Source: Streptomyces collinus
GTDB lineage: Bacteria > Actinomycetota > Actinomycetes > Streptomycetales > Streptomycetaceae
Reading direction: 5' to 3'
Assembly (NCBI RefSeq): GCF_031348265.1
Contig: NZ_CP133771.1
Location: 5,952,001 to 6,016,000 of the forward strand
Length of the DNA: 64,000 bases
Shown: positions 27,857 to 35,826 of the stretch, in pieces
Layout of the letters: each line of letters begins with the position of its first letter
How positions within the stretch are numbered: position 1 is the first letter of the stretch
Translations under genes and position numbers: made by a program
Notes under the pieces: generated by a model
Database searches by the model: none
Seen by the model: only the letters and a program-made list of their open reading frames with translations
What the model was told of the DNA's origin: nothing

Positions 27857-28330
27857 TCAGGCCACCCGCCGGCCTTCCTGCTGCTCGGACTCTTCCTCCT
27901 CCTCGTCGGGCAGATGAACGTCGTCGACGGCGATGTTGACCTCCACGACCTCCAGACCGGTCATCCGCTCCACCGCGTTGACGACATTGGTCCGGATGTC
28001 CGCCGCGGTGTCGGCGATGGCGGCGCCGTACTCGACGACCACATCGAGATCGACGGCGGCCTGGCGCTCGCCGACCTCGACCTTCACCCCCTGGGTGGCC
28101 CCACTGCCCCCGCCCGGCACCCGCTGACGCACAGCCCCGAAGGCCCTGGTCACTCCTCCGCCGAGGTTGTGCACCTCGGGAATCTCCCGGGCCGCCATGC
28201 CCGCGATCTTCGCGACGACCGTGTCCGCGATGGCGGTGCTCCCGCGGGTGCCGGGAGCGCCCTTCCCGCCCTGCGATGTCGCCCCGTCCTGCCTGCCCGC
28301 TGTGTTCCTGCGCTGAGTGGTCTCCGTCAT
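27857..28330 (-). CDS. Asp23/Gls24-family envelope stress response protein
   Basis: 157 aa. Core pattern STAIADTVVAKIAGMAAREIPEVHNLGGG ... VKVEVGERQAAVDLDVVVEYGAAIADTAADIRTNVVNAVERMTGLEVVEVNIAVDDVHL is the complete Asp23 domain (DUF322). The N-terminal ~30 residues are polar and the C-terminus is acidic (DEEEEESEQQE). In Firmicutes Asp23 is tethered to the membrane and tied to cell-wall stress; the role in Streptomyces is open. GAGGTGAC upstream of ATG 28330. Confidence 0.95.
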   Translation of the reverse strand: MTETTQRRNTAGRQDGATSQGGKGAPGTRGSTAIADTVVAKIAGMAAREIPEVHNLGGGVTRAFGAVRQRVPGGGSGATQGVKVEVGERQAAVDLDVVVEYGAAIADTAADIRTNVVNAVERMTGLEVVEVNIAVDDVHLPDEEEEESEQQEGRRVA

Positions 28331-28549
28331 GACCGTCACCTCGATGATCGGTGAGAGGGATGAGCAGCGTGGTTCCACTCCACGGTAGAACAATGGTGCG
28401 TATGGGGCGAAAGTGGCGCCCTGTTCTGTGATCGCGTGCCTCACCCTTCCCGGGTGAGGCCACCCCGTCCCACTCCGTGCACGCTGAAAACGGCACGACG
28501 TCGGCGCAGGGGGGCGACAGGGGGCGACAGGGGAAGCGAGGGAGCCGGC

Positions 28550-28996
28550 ATGACCACCACCACACCCCAGGACAGTGCTCGTACGTCGCTGCGGGAATGG
28601 GCCACCGGCGTGACCGTGTTCGCGGCCATCATGCTCATGATCGGCGGCATTCTCGACATCATGCGCGGCATCGCGGAGATCGCCGCGGACGACATCTTCG
28701 TCTCGACGCGGAACTACGTCTTCGCGTTCGACCTCACGGCCTGGGGCTGGATCCACCTCACCCTGGGCGTGATCGCCTTCGTCGTCAGCTTCGGCCTTTT
28801 CATGGGGTCGACATGGGCGCGCGTCCTCGGAGTCGGCATCGCCGGCCTCGTCATCATCGCCCACTTCCTCTCCCTGCCGTACTACCCGGTCTGGTCGATC
28901 ATCATGATCGCCGTCTCGGGCTTCATCATCTGGGCCCTGTGCGCGATGAGGAAGGACGACGTCTTCGTCCCGTTCGAGAGCCCGCCGGGCATGTGA
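28550..28996 (+). CDS. Four-helix integral membrane protein
   Basis: 148 aa with four hydrophobic helices: VTVFAAIMLMIGGILDIMRGI, AWGWIHLTLGVIAFVVSFGL, VLGVGIAGLVIIAHFLSLPY and WSIIMIAVSGFIIWALCAM. This is the actinobacterial DUF7144-like family of small membrane proteins, often near general stress genes; function unknown. GAGGGAG precedes the ATG at 28550. Divergent from the Asp23 gene and followed by a strong hairpin. Confidence 0.88.
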   Translation: MTTTTPQDSARTSLREWATGVTVFAAIMLMIGGILDIMRGIAEIAADDIFVSTRNYVFAFDLTAWGWIHLTLGVIAFVVSFGLFMGSTWARVLGVGIAGLVIIAHFLSLPYYPVWSIIMIAVSGFIIWALCAMRKDDVFVPFESPPGM

Positions 28997-29007
28997 GCAC
29001 ATGACGA

Positions 29008-29045
29008 AAGAGGGCGGGAGCCAGTGAACAGACTCCCGCCCTCTT
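29008..29045 (+). terminator. Hairpin terminator after the membrane protein gene
   Basis: Perfect 12-bp stem AGAGGGCGGGAG/CTCCCGCCCTCT with a 12-nt loop, followed by TCTGTTTCGT. Confidence 0.85.
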
Positions 29046-29347
29046 CTGTTTCGTCGGCATCCGCCCTGATCACGTACCAGATCCAGGCAAGTGATTCGGC
29101 GAGCGCCCCAGGGCGGATTCAAGTCCCGGGCCCGCGTAGATCGTCGGGACCGTTCGCGGGTGGGTCCGAGCTGGGGCTTTGCCAGAACTCAAACCGCCGT
29201 TCCCACCTCCGGCCCTCCGAAGCAGTGCCGCTCCGCCGATCTGGTCGGCTGCAGCGTGATGGGTTTTCTCGTAATCCACAGCGCGGCCGATGAGTTCGTG
29301 GCTCCCGGCCGGTCCAAGCTCGTGACCCTCTGGGAAAGGACACCGCC
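29046..29347. other. Intergenic region, no gene recognised
   Basis: Contains GGATTCAAGTCCCGGGCCC near 29114, which resembles a tRNA T arm, but no acceptor or anticodon arms can be built around it. The remainder is leader for the RibD-type reductase gene (AAGGA at 29337). Confidence 0.4.
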
Positions 29348-29953
29348 ATGTCGGAGCTTCTCGTCGACTTCATCACCTCCCTCGACGGCCACGCCTCGGG
29401 AGAGGGATGGCCCGGGTTCTGGGGCCTCGAGGGCCCGGAGTACCTCACATGGCTGGGCGAGCAGCCCGAGGCCACCTACCTGATGGGAGCGAACACCTAC
29501 CGCCTGATGTCGGGCTTCGCCGCAGGCGAGGTCCCGAAGGGCCAAGACGAGTTCAGGCCCGAAGAAGAGGCGTCCGTCGACGAACTCACGCAAGCGTCCA
29601 AGATGGTGTTCTCCTCCTCGCTCGAGGAGCCACTGACGTGGGCCAACTCCACGCTCGTCCGCGACGACGCCATCGAGGCGGTCCGCGCCATGAAATCGAG
29701 TGGCCCGGGGCTCCTCAGCACGATCGGCAGCCTGAGCCTGTGCCGGTCCCTGCTACGAGCCGGACTCGTCGACCGCTTCCGGGTCGTGATGTTCCCGGTG
29801 ATCACCGGGGCCACGGGCGAGGAACGCATCTACGACGGCTATCCGGACGTTGCGCTCGAAATGATCGAGCACCGCACCTTCGACGGCCGCATCCAGCTGG
29901 TCGAGTACAAACCCCGCGTGCTCGAGCACCCGCCGCTCGGCGTCCCTGCGTGA
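29348..29953 (+). CDS. RibD C-terminal/dihydrofolate-reductase-like protein
   Basis: 201 aa. Starts LLVDFITSLDGHASGEGWPGFWG, has TYLMGANTYRLMSGFA (the GRxTY-like loop), VFSSSLEEPLTWANSTLVRDD and GLLSTIGSLSLCRSLLRAGLVDRFRVVMFPVITG, the usual order of stand-alone RibD_C/dihydrofolate reductase family proteins. They are NADPH-binding reductase folds, mostly of unknown substrate in actinomycetes. AAGGA 7-8 nt before ATG. It is the last intact core-type gene before the mobile region. Confidence 0.9.
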   Translation: MSELLVDFITSLDGHASGEGWPGFWGLEGPEYLTWLGEQPEATYLMGANTYRLMSGFAAGEVPKGQDEFRPEEEASVDELTQASKMVFSSSLEEPLTWANSTLVRDDAIEAVRAMKSSGPGLLSTIGSLSLCRSLLRAGLVDRFRVVMFPVITGATGEERIYDGYPDVALEMIEHRTFDGRIQLVEYKPRVLEHPPLGVPA

Positions 29954-30201
29954 CGTCGCCCCGTCCGCCGGTCCGGACGGCCCGCCAGGCCGGCGCCGGC
30001 GGGCGCGGAGCAAGACCTCATAGGGGCCGAACGACCAACATCAGGACGCCCGGTCCATCGCCGCTGTGCGACGGGAGTTGACGCCACATCAGAACAGGCA
30101 TGAGCTGGCATCTTCGCCCGTCCTTGCCGTCCTGACTGAACTGTGCCCGCTCGACTCGCGCGGGTCAGGGACACGCTCGAGTTGGGTGCGCAGACGCCCG
30201 A

Positions 30202-30258
30202 GGACGGCAGGACGTCACCAGCCGGCGGATCGAGGACCTGCTGCGCGAGCACGAGTAG
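30202..30258 (+). pseudogene. C-terminal remnant of an AICE integrase
   Basis: In frame to the TAG at 30256-30258 it reads GRQDVTSRRIEDLLREHE-stop, against GRQDVANRRIEDLLREYE-stop at the end of the intact integrase (52657-52716). Upstream of it the similarity ends abruptly. It is the last ~18 codons of a related but not identical integrase, so it is not a duplication of the present one. Confidence 0.85.
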
Positions 30259-30276
30259 GTATCCCTGCCCGCTTCC

Positions 30277-30290
30277 GAGGCCGTTGCTCT
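30277..30290. other. Possible relic att fragment matching tRNA-Arg
   Basis: GAGGCCGTTGCTCT is identical to 53542-53555, the anticodon to D-arm stretch of the tRNA-Arg gene, and follows the integrase remnant by 18 bp in the orientation expected of an integrase-proximal att site. Confidence 0.5.
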
Positions 30291-30295
30291 GTGAT

Positions 30296-30973
30296 TCAGC
30301 TCGTCGGGTAGCCGATCTCGGCAATGTCCTCCGAGAGATCCGCCAGGACGATTCTCGGGTTCAAGGCGCGGACCAGTTCTTCGGTCAGCGGGCGAGAAGA
30401 GAAGACGTGACGAACGGCCTCCAGATCGACCGGGACCTCGTAGTAGTCCTCGGCCCAGCGTTGAAACGCTTCCGGGGAGCGATCCACCAACAGCCGGAAG
30501 AGGTATCCGGCACCGTCCGGATCTTCCGTTGCCGCATCGGGGAAGTCGATCGTTCCCGCCTTCCAGCGGTCGTCGGCTGTCTCCCGCCACATACAGGCTG
30601 TGACGATGGGCATCGCGTCTTCGTCCGAGAACGCCGGCTCCTCGACATACGGCCGGAAGACCTCAGGAACCTCGTCGAGCACTCCGGGGAATGGCCCGTC
30701 TTCTGCATAGGGGCTCATGGGCGATTCGTGATCGAATCCCCGCACGTAGGCGCCGGCGGCTGAGAAAACGATCGAGTACTCGTCGCCCGATCCGCTCCGC
30801 ATCGAGGCCATCGACTCCGTCTCGGACCAGTGGTCGTCGAAGGAGTGGTGGCGGCTCTCCCACTCAGGGCTCAGAACTGCCTCCAGGACGGCCATGGAAC
30901 GGCAGTGCTCACGGAGGACTGCTATCTCAGGCAGGCGTCGAGCAACGTCACGAACGGTCACCCGCTCATCCAA
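30296..30973 (-). CDS. Hypothetical protein of the attL-proximal island
   Basis: 225 aa, acidic, soluble: TVRDVARRLPEIAVLREHCRSMAVLEAVLSPEWESR ... YSIVFSAAGAYVRGFDHESPMSPYAEDG ... VTACMWRETADDRWKAGTIDFPD. The repeated DP/DG and aromatic pattern suggests an immunity- or SUKH-like small protein, but I do not recognise the family with confidence. The track start is TTG at 30973; GTG at 30961 with GGATGAG upstream is an alternative. A 12-bp palindrome lies just upstream. It sits between the integrase scar and attL, so it may be cargo of an older element. Confidence 0.7.
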   Translation of the reverse strand: MDERVTVRDVARRLPEIAVLREHCRSMAVLEAVLSPEWESRHHSFDDHWSETESMASMRSGSGDEYSIVFSAAGAYVRGFDHESPMSPYAEDGPFPGVLDEVPEVFRPYVEEPAFSDEDAMPIVTACMWRETADDRWKAGTIDFPDAATEDPDGAGYLFRLLVDRSPEAFQRWAEDYYEVPVDLEAVRHVFSSRPLTEELVRALNPRIVLADLSEDIAEIGYPTS

Positions 30974-30983
30974 GCGCAGGCAT

Positions 30984-30995
30984 CTGACATGTCAG
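30984..30995. promoter_or_regulatory. Palindrome CTGACATGTCAG upstream of the 225-aa gene
   Basis: Perfect 12-bp palindrome 11 bp before the gene start; position fits an operator, but no regulator is assigned. Confidence 0.35.
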
Positions 30996-31032
30996 GTCCT
31001 TCCGAACGGCACACGCCTGCACACACACGAAA

Positions 31033-31064
31033 ACCCCGTCCCAGCAAAGCGCCGATGGCGGGGT
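31033..31064 (-). terminator. Relic tRNA-Arg downstream terminator at attL
   Basis: On the minus strand a stem ACCCCG/CGGGGT followed by GGGGTTTTCG. It corresponds in place and design to the terminator after the intact tRNA at 53446-53485; the outer flank CACACGCCTGCACAC is shared as well. Confidence 0.65.
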
Positions 31065-31094
31065 CTTTGGACACCTCATGCAAGGTGCCCCCGG

Positions 31095-31129
31095 AGGATT
31101 CGAACCTGCGCACACGGCTCCGGAGGCCG
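31095..31129. other. attL: 35-bp copy of the tRNA-Arg 3' portion
   Basis: Identical over 35 bp to 53514-53548 (T arm to anticodon stem of tRNA-Arg). Homology then continues leftward, imperfectly, through the acceptor stem and terminator. The acceptor strand lacks one base (CCCCCGG-AGG against CCCCCGGCAGG), so this copy is no longer a tRNA half that could function. It marks the left end of the AICE. Confidence 0.92.
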
Positions 31130-31294
31130 CTTGATGTTCTCGCATTCGTGCAGCTCACACGGAGTGAGGGGTCCGGTCTTCGGGAGGCCGGTCCACACAC
31201 AGTCCACGGTTTGGCTGTCGCTAGGACTGAAGATCCTCTAGCGTGCCGAGGGGCTTAGGCCCGTCCATCGGAGCGATCATGCGTAGGAATCTGA

Positions 31295-32215
31295 GTGCCT
31301 GAGAAGCTAGACAGTATCTTTGACCTAGTACATCCTATTTTGTCAGAAGCGTCGTCGGCGTCCCCATGGACGATGACGGACAAGGGGCCGTCCTATGAGG
31401 CCGATACTGCCCTTCTTGAGAAGTTGCTTGCCATTCCCGTCGAGGAGGGCGCGGACTCGCAAAGTGGTCGCCTCGCGAAGGCGCTTGACGCCTGGGCAGC
31501 TCACGAGCTCCGGAGGGCCGGATTCGACGCTGACGAGGTATGGCCACGGCGGGACGCGCCCAGGGTCTTGCCTCGTGAGGTGGGAATCTTCATCAGTAAG
31601 CTGCCGCAAAAATTGCGCACGCAGGTGCAGCCATACTTGGTGAAGGACAGAGCTACAGCGCCTTCGAACGCTAGCATTTTGGGGAAAGCCTATGTAAAGC
31701 AGGTGGATGTCGTAGTTGCCCAATGGGCGCGTGGTCCGGAGATCCTCATCTCAACGAAGACCATGGCATCATCATTCGCAAAGAACCTCCCCAATCGCTT
31801 TGAGGAGGCTTACGGAGATGCAAAAAATCTTCGGGGGAGGCATCCGCTAGCAGCGATAGGATTCGTTTTCCTCCTTCACTCCTCTGTTCAGACCAACGAG
31901 CCGGCGTCCTATGAGCGTGCGCTAGATATGCTGCGCAAGTTGAGAGCTGAATATGACGTCTACGACTCCACGGCTGTTTTGATGGCCGACTGGACTCCGG
32001 GAGACGGGTCGAGTGTGCATATTCGTCATGACTTGGTGCCGGAAGACCTGAGCATCAATCAATTCTTTAGTGTGTCTATCGATGCGGTATTGGCGCGGAC
32101 GCCGATTGACATGCATGTTCAGGTGAGGGAGCGAAGGGAAATTCGCGAGTTGCCTGTGCAGGACGAGGACGTAGCAGCGCAGCACTCGGAGGGAACTACT
32201 TCGGAAGGCTCGTAA
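31295..32215 (+). CDS. Putative type II restriction endonuclease
   Basis: 306 aa from GTG (TAGGA upstream). The middle reads KAYVKQVDVVVAQW then GPEILISTKTMASSFAKNLPNRFEEA, compatible with a PD-(D/E)xK nuclease core (Asp138, a Glu/Ser strand and Lys155) of the kind seen in PaeR7I/BsuBI-like enzymes, although the acidic residue two before Lys is not clear. Its 3' end overlaps by 20 nt that of a convergent adenine methyltransferase gene, the strongest argument for a restriction partner. The gene is AT-rich relative to its surroundings, pointing to transfer. Confidence 0.65.
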   Translation: MPEKLDSIFDLVHPILSEASSASPWTMTDKGPSYEADTALLEKLLAIPVEEGADSQSGRLAKALDAWAAHELRRAGFDADEVWPRRDAPRVLPREVGIFISKLPQKLRTQVQPYLVKDRATAPSNASILGKAYVKQVDVVVAQWARGPEILISTKTMASSFAKNLPNRFEEAYGDAKNLRGRHPLAAIGFVFLLHSSVQTNEPASYERALDMLRKLRAEYDVYDSTAVLMADWTPGDGSSVHIRHDLVPEDLSINQFFSVSIDAVLARTPIDMHVQVRERREIRELPVQDEDVAAQHSEGTTSEGS

Positions 32216-33836
32216 AAATACCGTAGGCGCGCAGTGCGGCACTTGTTGCCGCGTCAACGTCTCGACTGCGGAAGGCTGCGATCAGGTCCTGCCGATTCCT
32301 CGCACTCAACGACTCTGGTTGTGGCACCCGAATCCTACGCAGGTACTGAGCTTGGAACCTTAGCGTTCCACCTCGCATGCGTACGGCGTACGATTCCACA
32401 AAGAGTTGAGCGACACGGGAAAGCAACAAGCCCCCCAGTACTTCCAAATCCCAACTCTCCGAAGTTACGTAATAGAGATTGTGGTGGGGGTAGTGACCTC
32501 CCTGTTCCAGCGTGGGATGGATAGTGAGTCGCATGTCGGGGAGAAGTAGTTTGGGCTTTCCCACTAGGCTCGCATCAACCTTGTCGATTGTGCGATACCA
32601 CTGATCTGTGCGCTTCTTTGCGACGTGCCGGCGGCTCAACAGGCCACGGTTCTCCTGTAGATAACTGTTGAGCCGAGGGTAGCTGTCCAGCGAGACCAAA
32701 TCGCCATCAGCGGTCCACGGGTTCACGAGGTACGAGCCGGTCCAGTCAAATACGCCAGATCGTGCATCCTTGACCATAGAGAGTGGGAGAAGGCGATCTG
32801 ATTCCACGAGATTCGCATCGGTGGTCAAGAAAACAGAATCTGCACCTGTTGCGACGCCGATGCCGACTTTGGTGTCGGTTTCCTCAAGTACGGGGAATGT
32901 GTCGTTGAGATGTTCCAGAAGGGCGAGCCGGGCTGGACTTCCTGTCGGCCAGGATTCGTCGCCTGAGAACCAATGAGGAAGGCAAGCGGTTGTAAATCCC
33001 ACTTCGGTCACTTCTGTCGGCTCCTTTTTTTGAAGCCACGAGAGCAACCTTCTTGCTTGCTTCGGCCCGAGTTCTTTTGAGGTGTCTGCCACCATCGTGT
33101 CCCTTTGAGGGCTATTGCGAATGATCGTGACTGCAGGATAAGCCGCCACCCGGTCCTCAAAGGCGTCAACGTCATGCATGATGACGACGGAGTCGACGCT
33201 GAATCTTCTTGCGATCAGCCTCCTGAGTTCGCGGCCATACTGATTTCTCATCCAGCGGTCAGCGCAGATGAAGCCAAGCACCCCACCTTCTTTAAGGGAT
33301 TCGAGACCGCGCTCGAAAAATCCGACATAGATGTCCGAGCGGCCCGTCATGGTTAGATTTCGAGCGCGATAGCTCTGCATTCTGTCTGCGGGCACATCTT
33401 CCAGACGGATGTATGGTGGATTGCCCACCACGATGTCGGCTGGTGGGGTATCTGAAAGTAGGTAATCGCCTTGAGTGACCCAATTTTCTGCGAGGATCTC
33501 GGCGTTATCATGTCCCCAGCCGTCTGCTGTAAGGATGGAGCGGATCTTTTCGCGGCTTGAAGACACGTTCCGGGCCAGGATGTCAAAGGCTCGAATGCCG
33601 TCGATAGGAAGTTCTTTCCCGAACTTCCTGCATGACTCACTGAGACGCTCAGTGATGCCAACTAGAAAGGCTCCACCGCCACAGGCCGGGTCCGTGATTA
33701 CGACCTCGCAAAGGTCTCTGTCCGGCGTGTAGTCGACAAGGTCAAGAATAAGATCAACGACCCAGCGCTGCGTGTACACCTCGCCGTGGTTAATGGACTC
33801 GGCTGGGATTGCGCTGGGGTTTGGAAGTTGCCTCAT
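32196..33836 (-). CDS. DNA adenine-N6 methyltransferase (type II-like)
   Basis: 546 aa from ATG 33836; an in-frame GTG at 33848 is an alternative and neither has a good ribosome-binding site. SAM-binding motif I is DPACGGGAFLVG (~49-60) and catalytic motif IV is NPPYIRLED (139-147), i.e. gamma-class motif order; INHGEVYTQRWVVDLI at the N-terminus is typical of Eco57I/TaqI-like enzymes. The C-terminal half (PHHNLYYVTSESWDLEVLGGLLLS) resembles the target-recognition part of such methylases. It probably protects DNA from the convergent nuclease. Confidence 0.88.
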   Translation of the reverse strand: MRQLPNPSAIPAESINHGEVYTQRWVVDLILDLVDYTPDRDLCEVVITDPACGGGAFLVGITERLSESCRKFGKELPIDGIRAFDILARNVSSSREKIRSILTADGWGHDNAEILAENWVTQGDYLLSDTPPADIVVGNPPYIRLEDVPADRMQSYRARNLTMTGRSDIYVGFFERGLESLKEGGVLGFICADRWMRNQYGRELRRLIARRFSVDSVVIMHDVDAFEDRVAAYPAVTIIRNSPQRDTMVADTSKELGPKQARRLLSWLQKKEPTEVTEVGFTTACLPHWFSGDESWPTGSPARLALLEHLNDTFPVLEETDTKVGIGVATGADSVFLTTDANLVESDRLLPLSMVKDARSGVFDWTGSYLVNPWTADGDLVSLDSYPRLNSYLQENRGLLSRRHVAKKRTDQWYRTIDKVDASLVGKPKLLLPDMRLTIHPTLEQGGHYPHHNLYYVTSESWDLEVLGGLLLSRVAQLFVESYAVRMRGGTLRFQAQYLRRIRVPQPESLSARNRQDLIAAFRSRDVDAATSAALRAYGIFTSLPK

Positions 33837-33848
33837 CTTGCTCGTCAC

Positions 33849-34717
33849 GTGAGGGAGCCTAGCTTGTAGGGAGCGTCGCGTCGGGTGCGCTGGCTGGCAT
33901 CTCGGGTTGCTCTCGCTGGGGTTCGCGGCCAGCAAGCAACGGAGAACGGCCGGGTGAGATCCCGCTCAGTGGGACTCTTGTCAACACACCCTTGCGGTCT
34001 GCGCTGACGCTCTGCAGTGAGACGCAGAGTGTGTTCGGCGGGAGCCGCTGTGTCACTGCCCTGCGGCGCATGGCCAGATCGCACAGATATCACTCCATCG
34101 AACGCGTTGACCGCACGCGGGGAGTTCGCCCAGCGAGTGCGGCTAGGGTTCTTGTCCTGTCTCTGTAGCTTGGCGACGCAGGTGGCCCTCAGTGTCCGCT
34201 GGGCCAGGTGTTGCAGCGCAGTAGCGGCCAGGCTCCCCGTATGACATGCGGTGCAGGCGGTCTGACACGGCACGGGTCCCTCCTCTTCCTCAAACGGCAG
34301 CGCAAGCTAGCACCTAGCACTGACATTCGATCAGCCGGTCGGATCGCCATGCTGGAGGCCGGCTCATCGTGCTTCTTGTTGCCTGCTTCGCCATGTAGCC
34401 CGCACGGTGTGGCGAGCGTCACACTTTTGACCCAAGCCCTTGTCCTGTCCCGCTCAAGCGCTGTGTGGCTGTCTAACGGACGTTCTGGTGCCCGGAGGTC
34501 AAAGATGATCCCGGAAGCTCGAGAGTTTGCAAGCGAATCCTCGAGAACGTATCGCCCGTGGTGTGTGACGGGAGTGCGATGACCAAGACGGCGCGCTAAG
34601 TGCCGAGTTGACGCGCTACGCTCTACGTGCTGGTTTCCCTCCCTTACGGACCTCCGGTTGGCGAGAGACCGACCGGAGCACCCACTGAGGGTGCACTGGG
34701 AAGAAGGGAAAGAGCGA
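33849..34717. other. Stretch of AICE without a recognisable intact gene
   Basis: All frames are short or have non-protein-like composition. Some pieces look like eroded coding sequence (for example EAREFASESSRTYRPW near 34510-34560) but none can be assigned. It separates the restriction-modification pair from the small peptide gene. Confidence 0.5.
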
Positions 34718-34843
34718 ATGCGGGACCGACGGTATAGAGGGCCAGGGAAGCGCTGGCCTGGGCCGGATCGCTGGCAAGTCACATTGTCCGCGCTAGGCCT
34801 CGTAGTAGCCGTCGCTGCTCTCGTGGAGCAAGTGAGGCGGTGA
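34718..34843 (+). CDS. Small single-TM peptide
   Basis: 41 aa: a basic N-terminus (MRDRRYRGPGKRWPGP) and one hydrophobic helix (WQVTLSALGLVVAVAALVEQ), ending VRR. AAGGGAAAG precedes the ATG and the stop codon lies within a 13-bp hairpin, so the unit looks like a compact, independently transcribed cistron. It could be a holin-like or type-I-toxin-like peptide or simply a small membrane protein of mobile elements. Too short for a sure call. Confidence 0.45.
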   Translation: MRDRRYRGPGKRWPGPDRWQVTLSALGLVVAVAALVEQVRR

Positions 34844-34874
34844 GCCCGGCCGCCCTATAAACGGCCGGGCTCAC
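34840..34874 (+). terminator. Strong hairpin terminator after the small peptide gene
   Basis: Perfect 13-bp stem GTGAGCCCGGCCG/CGGCCGGGCTCAC with a 9-nt loop; the stop codon of the 41-aa peptide gene is inside the left arm. Confidence 0.85.
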
Positions 34875-35219
34875 TCGCTGCTCCGCAGGCACAGGTCCGG
34901 CTTGGTGGCACCCAGGCCGGACCGTGTCCCGGAGCCGTCTTAAGGGGACCGACGTTGAGCTGCAAGTTGAGCCACAACTTGTGTCACAACCTAAGCTACA
35001 TGGATCCAGCGCAGCGGCGTCGCCAATGGAACCCGTCGATGACTGGACTCTTCTGTTCAATCAAGAGGACCCGCGGGCAACCCTCGCAGGTCAGTGGAGT
35101 CTTATATAGACGGGTCGAGACCTGTCAGCGGTGGGACCGTGCGCCTGGGGGTCGTCGTTGGTCGTCATTGGTCACTGTTGAGCGACTTCGGACGGCCCAG
35201 GGACGGCCCAGACTCCCGC
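34875..35219. other. Non-coding region with clustered inverted repeats
   Basis: AAGTTG-N5-CAACTT at 34964-34980 and TTGTG-T-CACAA at 34979-34989 share bases, and GTTGAGC occurs twice (34954 and 34967). The arrangement looks like a regulator-binding or replication-type site. No frame here is convincing; the 60-aa frame ending at 35109 (DDWTLLFNQEDPRATLAGQW) may be a gene remnant. Confidence 0.45.
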
Positions 35220-35717
35220 TCATCGGCCCGCCTGGGAGGCGGTGCCGTTGGTTGCTGTGGCTCTCTGGTGCGACCGCATTGCGGTTCGCAGAGCTTCAAG
35301 TTCGGTTCGGGGAAACGGTCGGCCCCATTGGGACTCGTAGGCCTCTACGCCCTGCTTGTAGTCGATCCGGTCGAAGGCACGGATGGCAGACCGTGCGAGT
35401 GCCGTGACGGTGTGGTGGCCTGACCAGAGAACTACCCCTGAGCTGTCCGGAGCTTGGGCGTCGTCGGCCCTAACCAGGCGGGCATCAACCGCAGATCCAT
35501 CTCTGTGGAAGAACCACCGGTACACCTGTGGCTCTCCTTCAAACTCGGCGCGTGTGTCCTCGTCACCAAGGACGAGCCGGGCAACGGCGTATAGGAACTC
35601 CTCAGGCGCGTCAGTGATGTAGGAAGCAATGGCCTCTGCCTCCCCATACTCATCACCAACTTTGACGTTCGCCCAGCCGTGACTGCCCAACGTCCATGTG
35701 ATCGCTAGAGACGACAT
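35220..35717 (-). CDS. Hypothetical protein of the AICE
   Basis: 165 aa, soluble and acidic in the N-terminal half (SLAITWTLGSHGWANVKVGDEYGEAEAIASYITDAPEEFLYAVARLVLGDEDTRAEFE), so a small alpha/beta protein. GGAGGAGGGGGAG directly before ATG supports real translation. I do not recognise the family; similar orphan proteins are common in Streptomyces accessory regions. It is followed by nothing on its strand and is divergent from the HTH pseudogene. Confidence 0.75.
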   Translation of the reverse strand: MSSLAITWTLGSHGWANVKVGDEYGEAEAIASYITDAPEEFLYAVARLVLGDEDTRAEFEGEPQVYRWFFHRDGSAVDARLVRADDAQAPDSSGVVLWSGHHTVTALARSAIRAFDRIDYKQGVEAYESQWGRPFPRTELEALRTAMRSHQRATATNGTASQAGR

Positions 35718-35772
35718 CTCCCCCTCCTCCGGGGTGACTCTATGGACTCAGATGCCGTGCGGCCGAGCCCTC

Positions 35773-35785
35773 AGCTTGGGAAGCT
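35773..35785. promoter_or_regulatory. Inverted repeat AGCTT-GGG-AAGCT, copy 1
   Basis: Perfect 5-bp arms with a 3-bp spacer, 41 bp upstream of the HTH pseudogene start. The surrounding CTCAGCTTGGGAAGCTCGG recurs at 38590-38607. Confidence 0.5.
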
Positions 35786-35826
35786 CGGATTCTCTACGCG
35801 TGATTCGCATGTGCGGGAGGGCTTCA

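Noticed and set aside
27681..27917. 78-residue plus frame (MMRSPLSAFLLAEAEAEAD)
   Set aside because: Made of short repeats, low-quality C-terminus rich in Ser/Cys, overlaps the Asp23 gene end antisense.
29100..29130. tRNA gene suggested by GGATTCAAGTCCCGGGC
   Set aside because: Only a T-arm-like piece; acceptor, D and anticodon arms cannot be formed around it.
33845..34273. 142-residue minus-strand frame (Cys/Thr/Arg-rich)
   Set aside because: No ribosome-binding site, no family, unlike Streptomyces codon use; probably non-coding or eroded.
34189..34782. 197-residue minus-strand frame
   Set aside because: Same reasons; it also runs antisense to the better supported small peptide gene.
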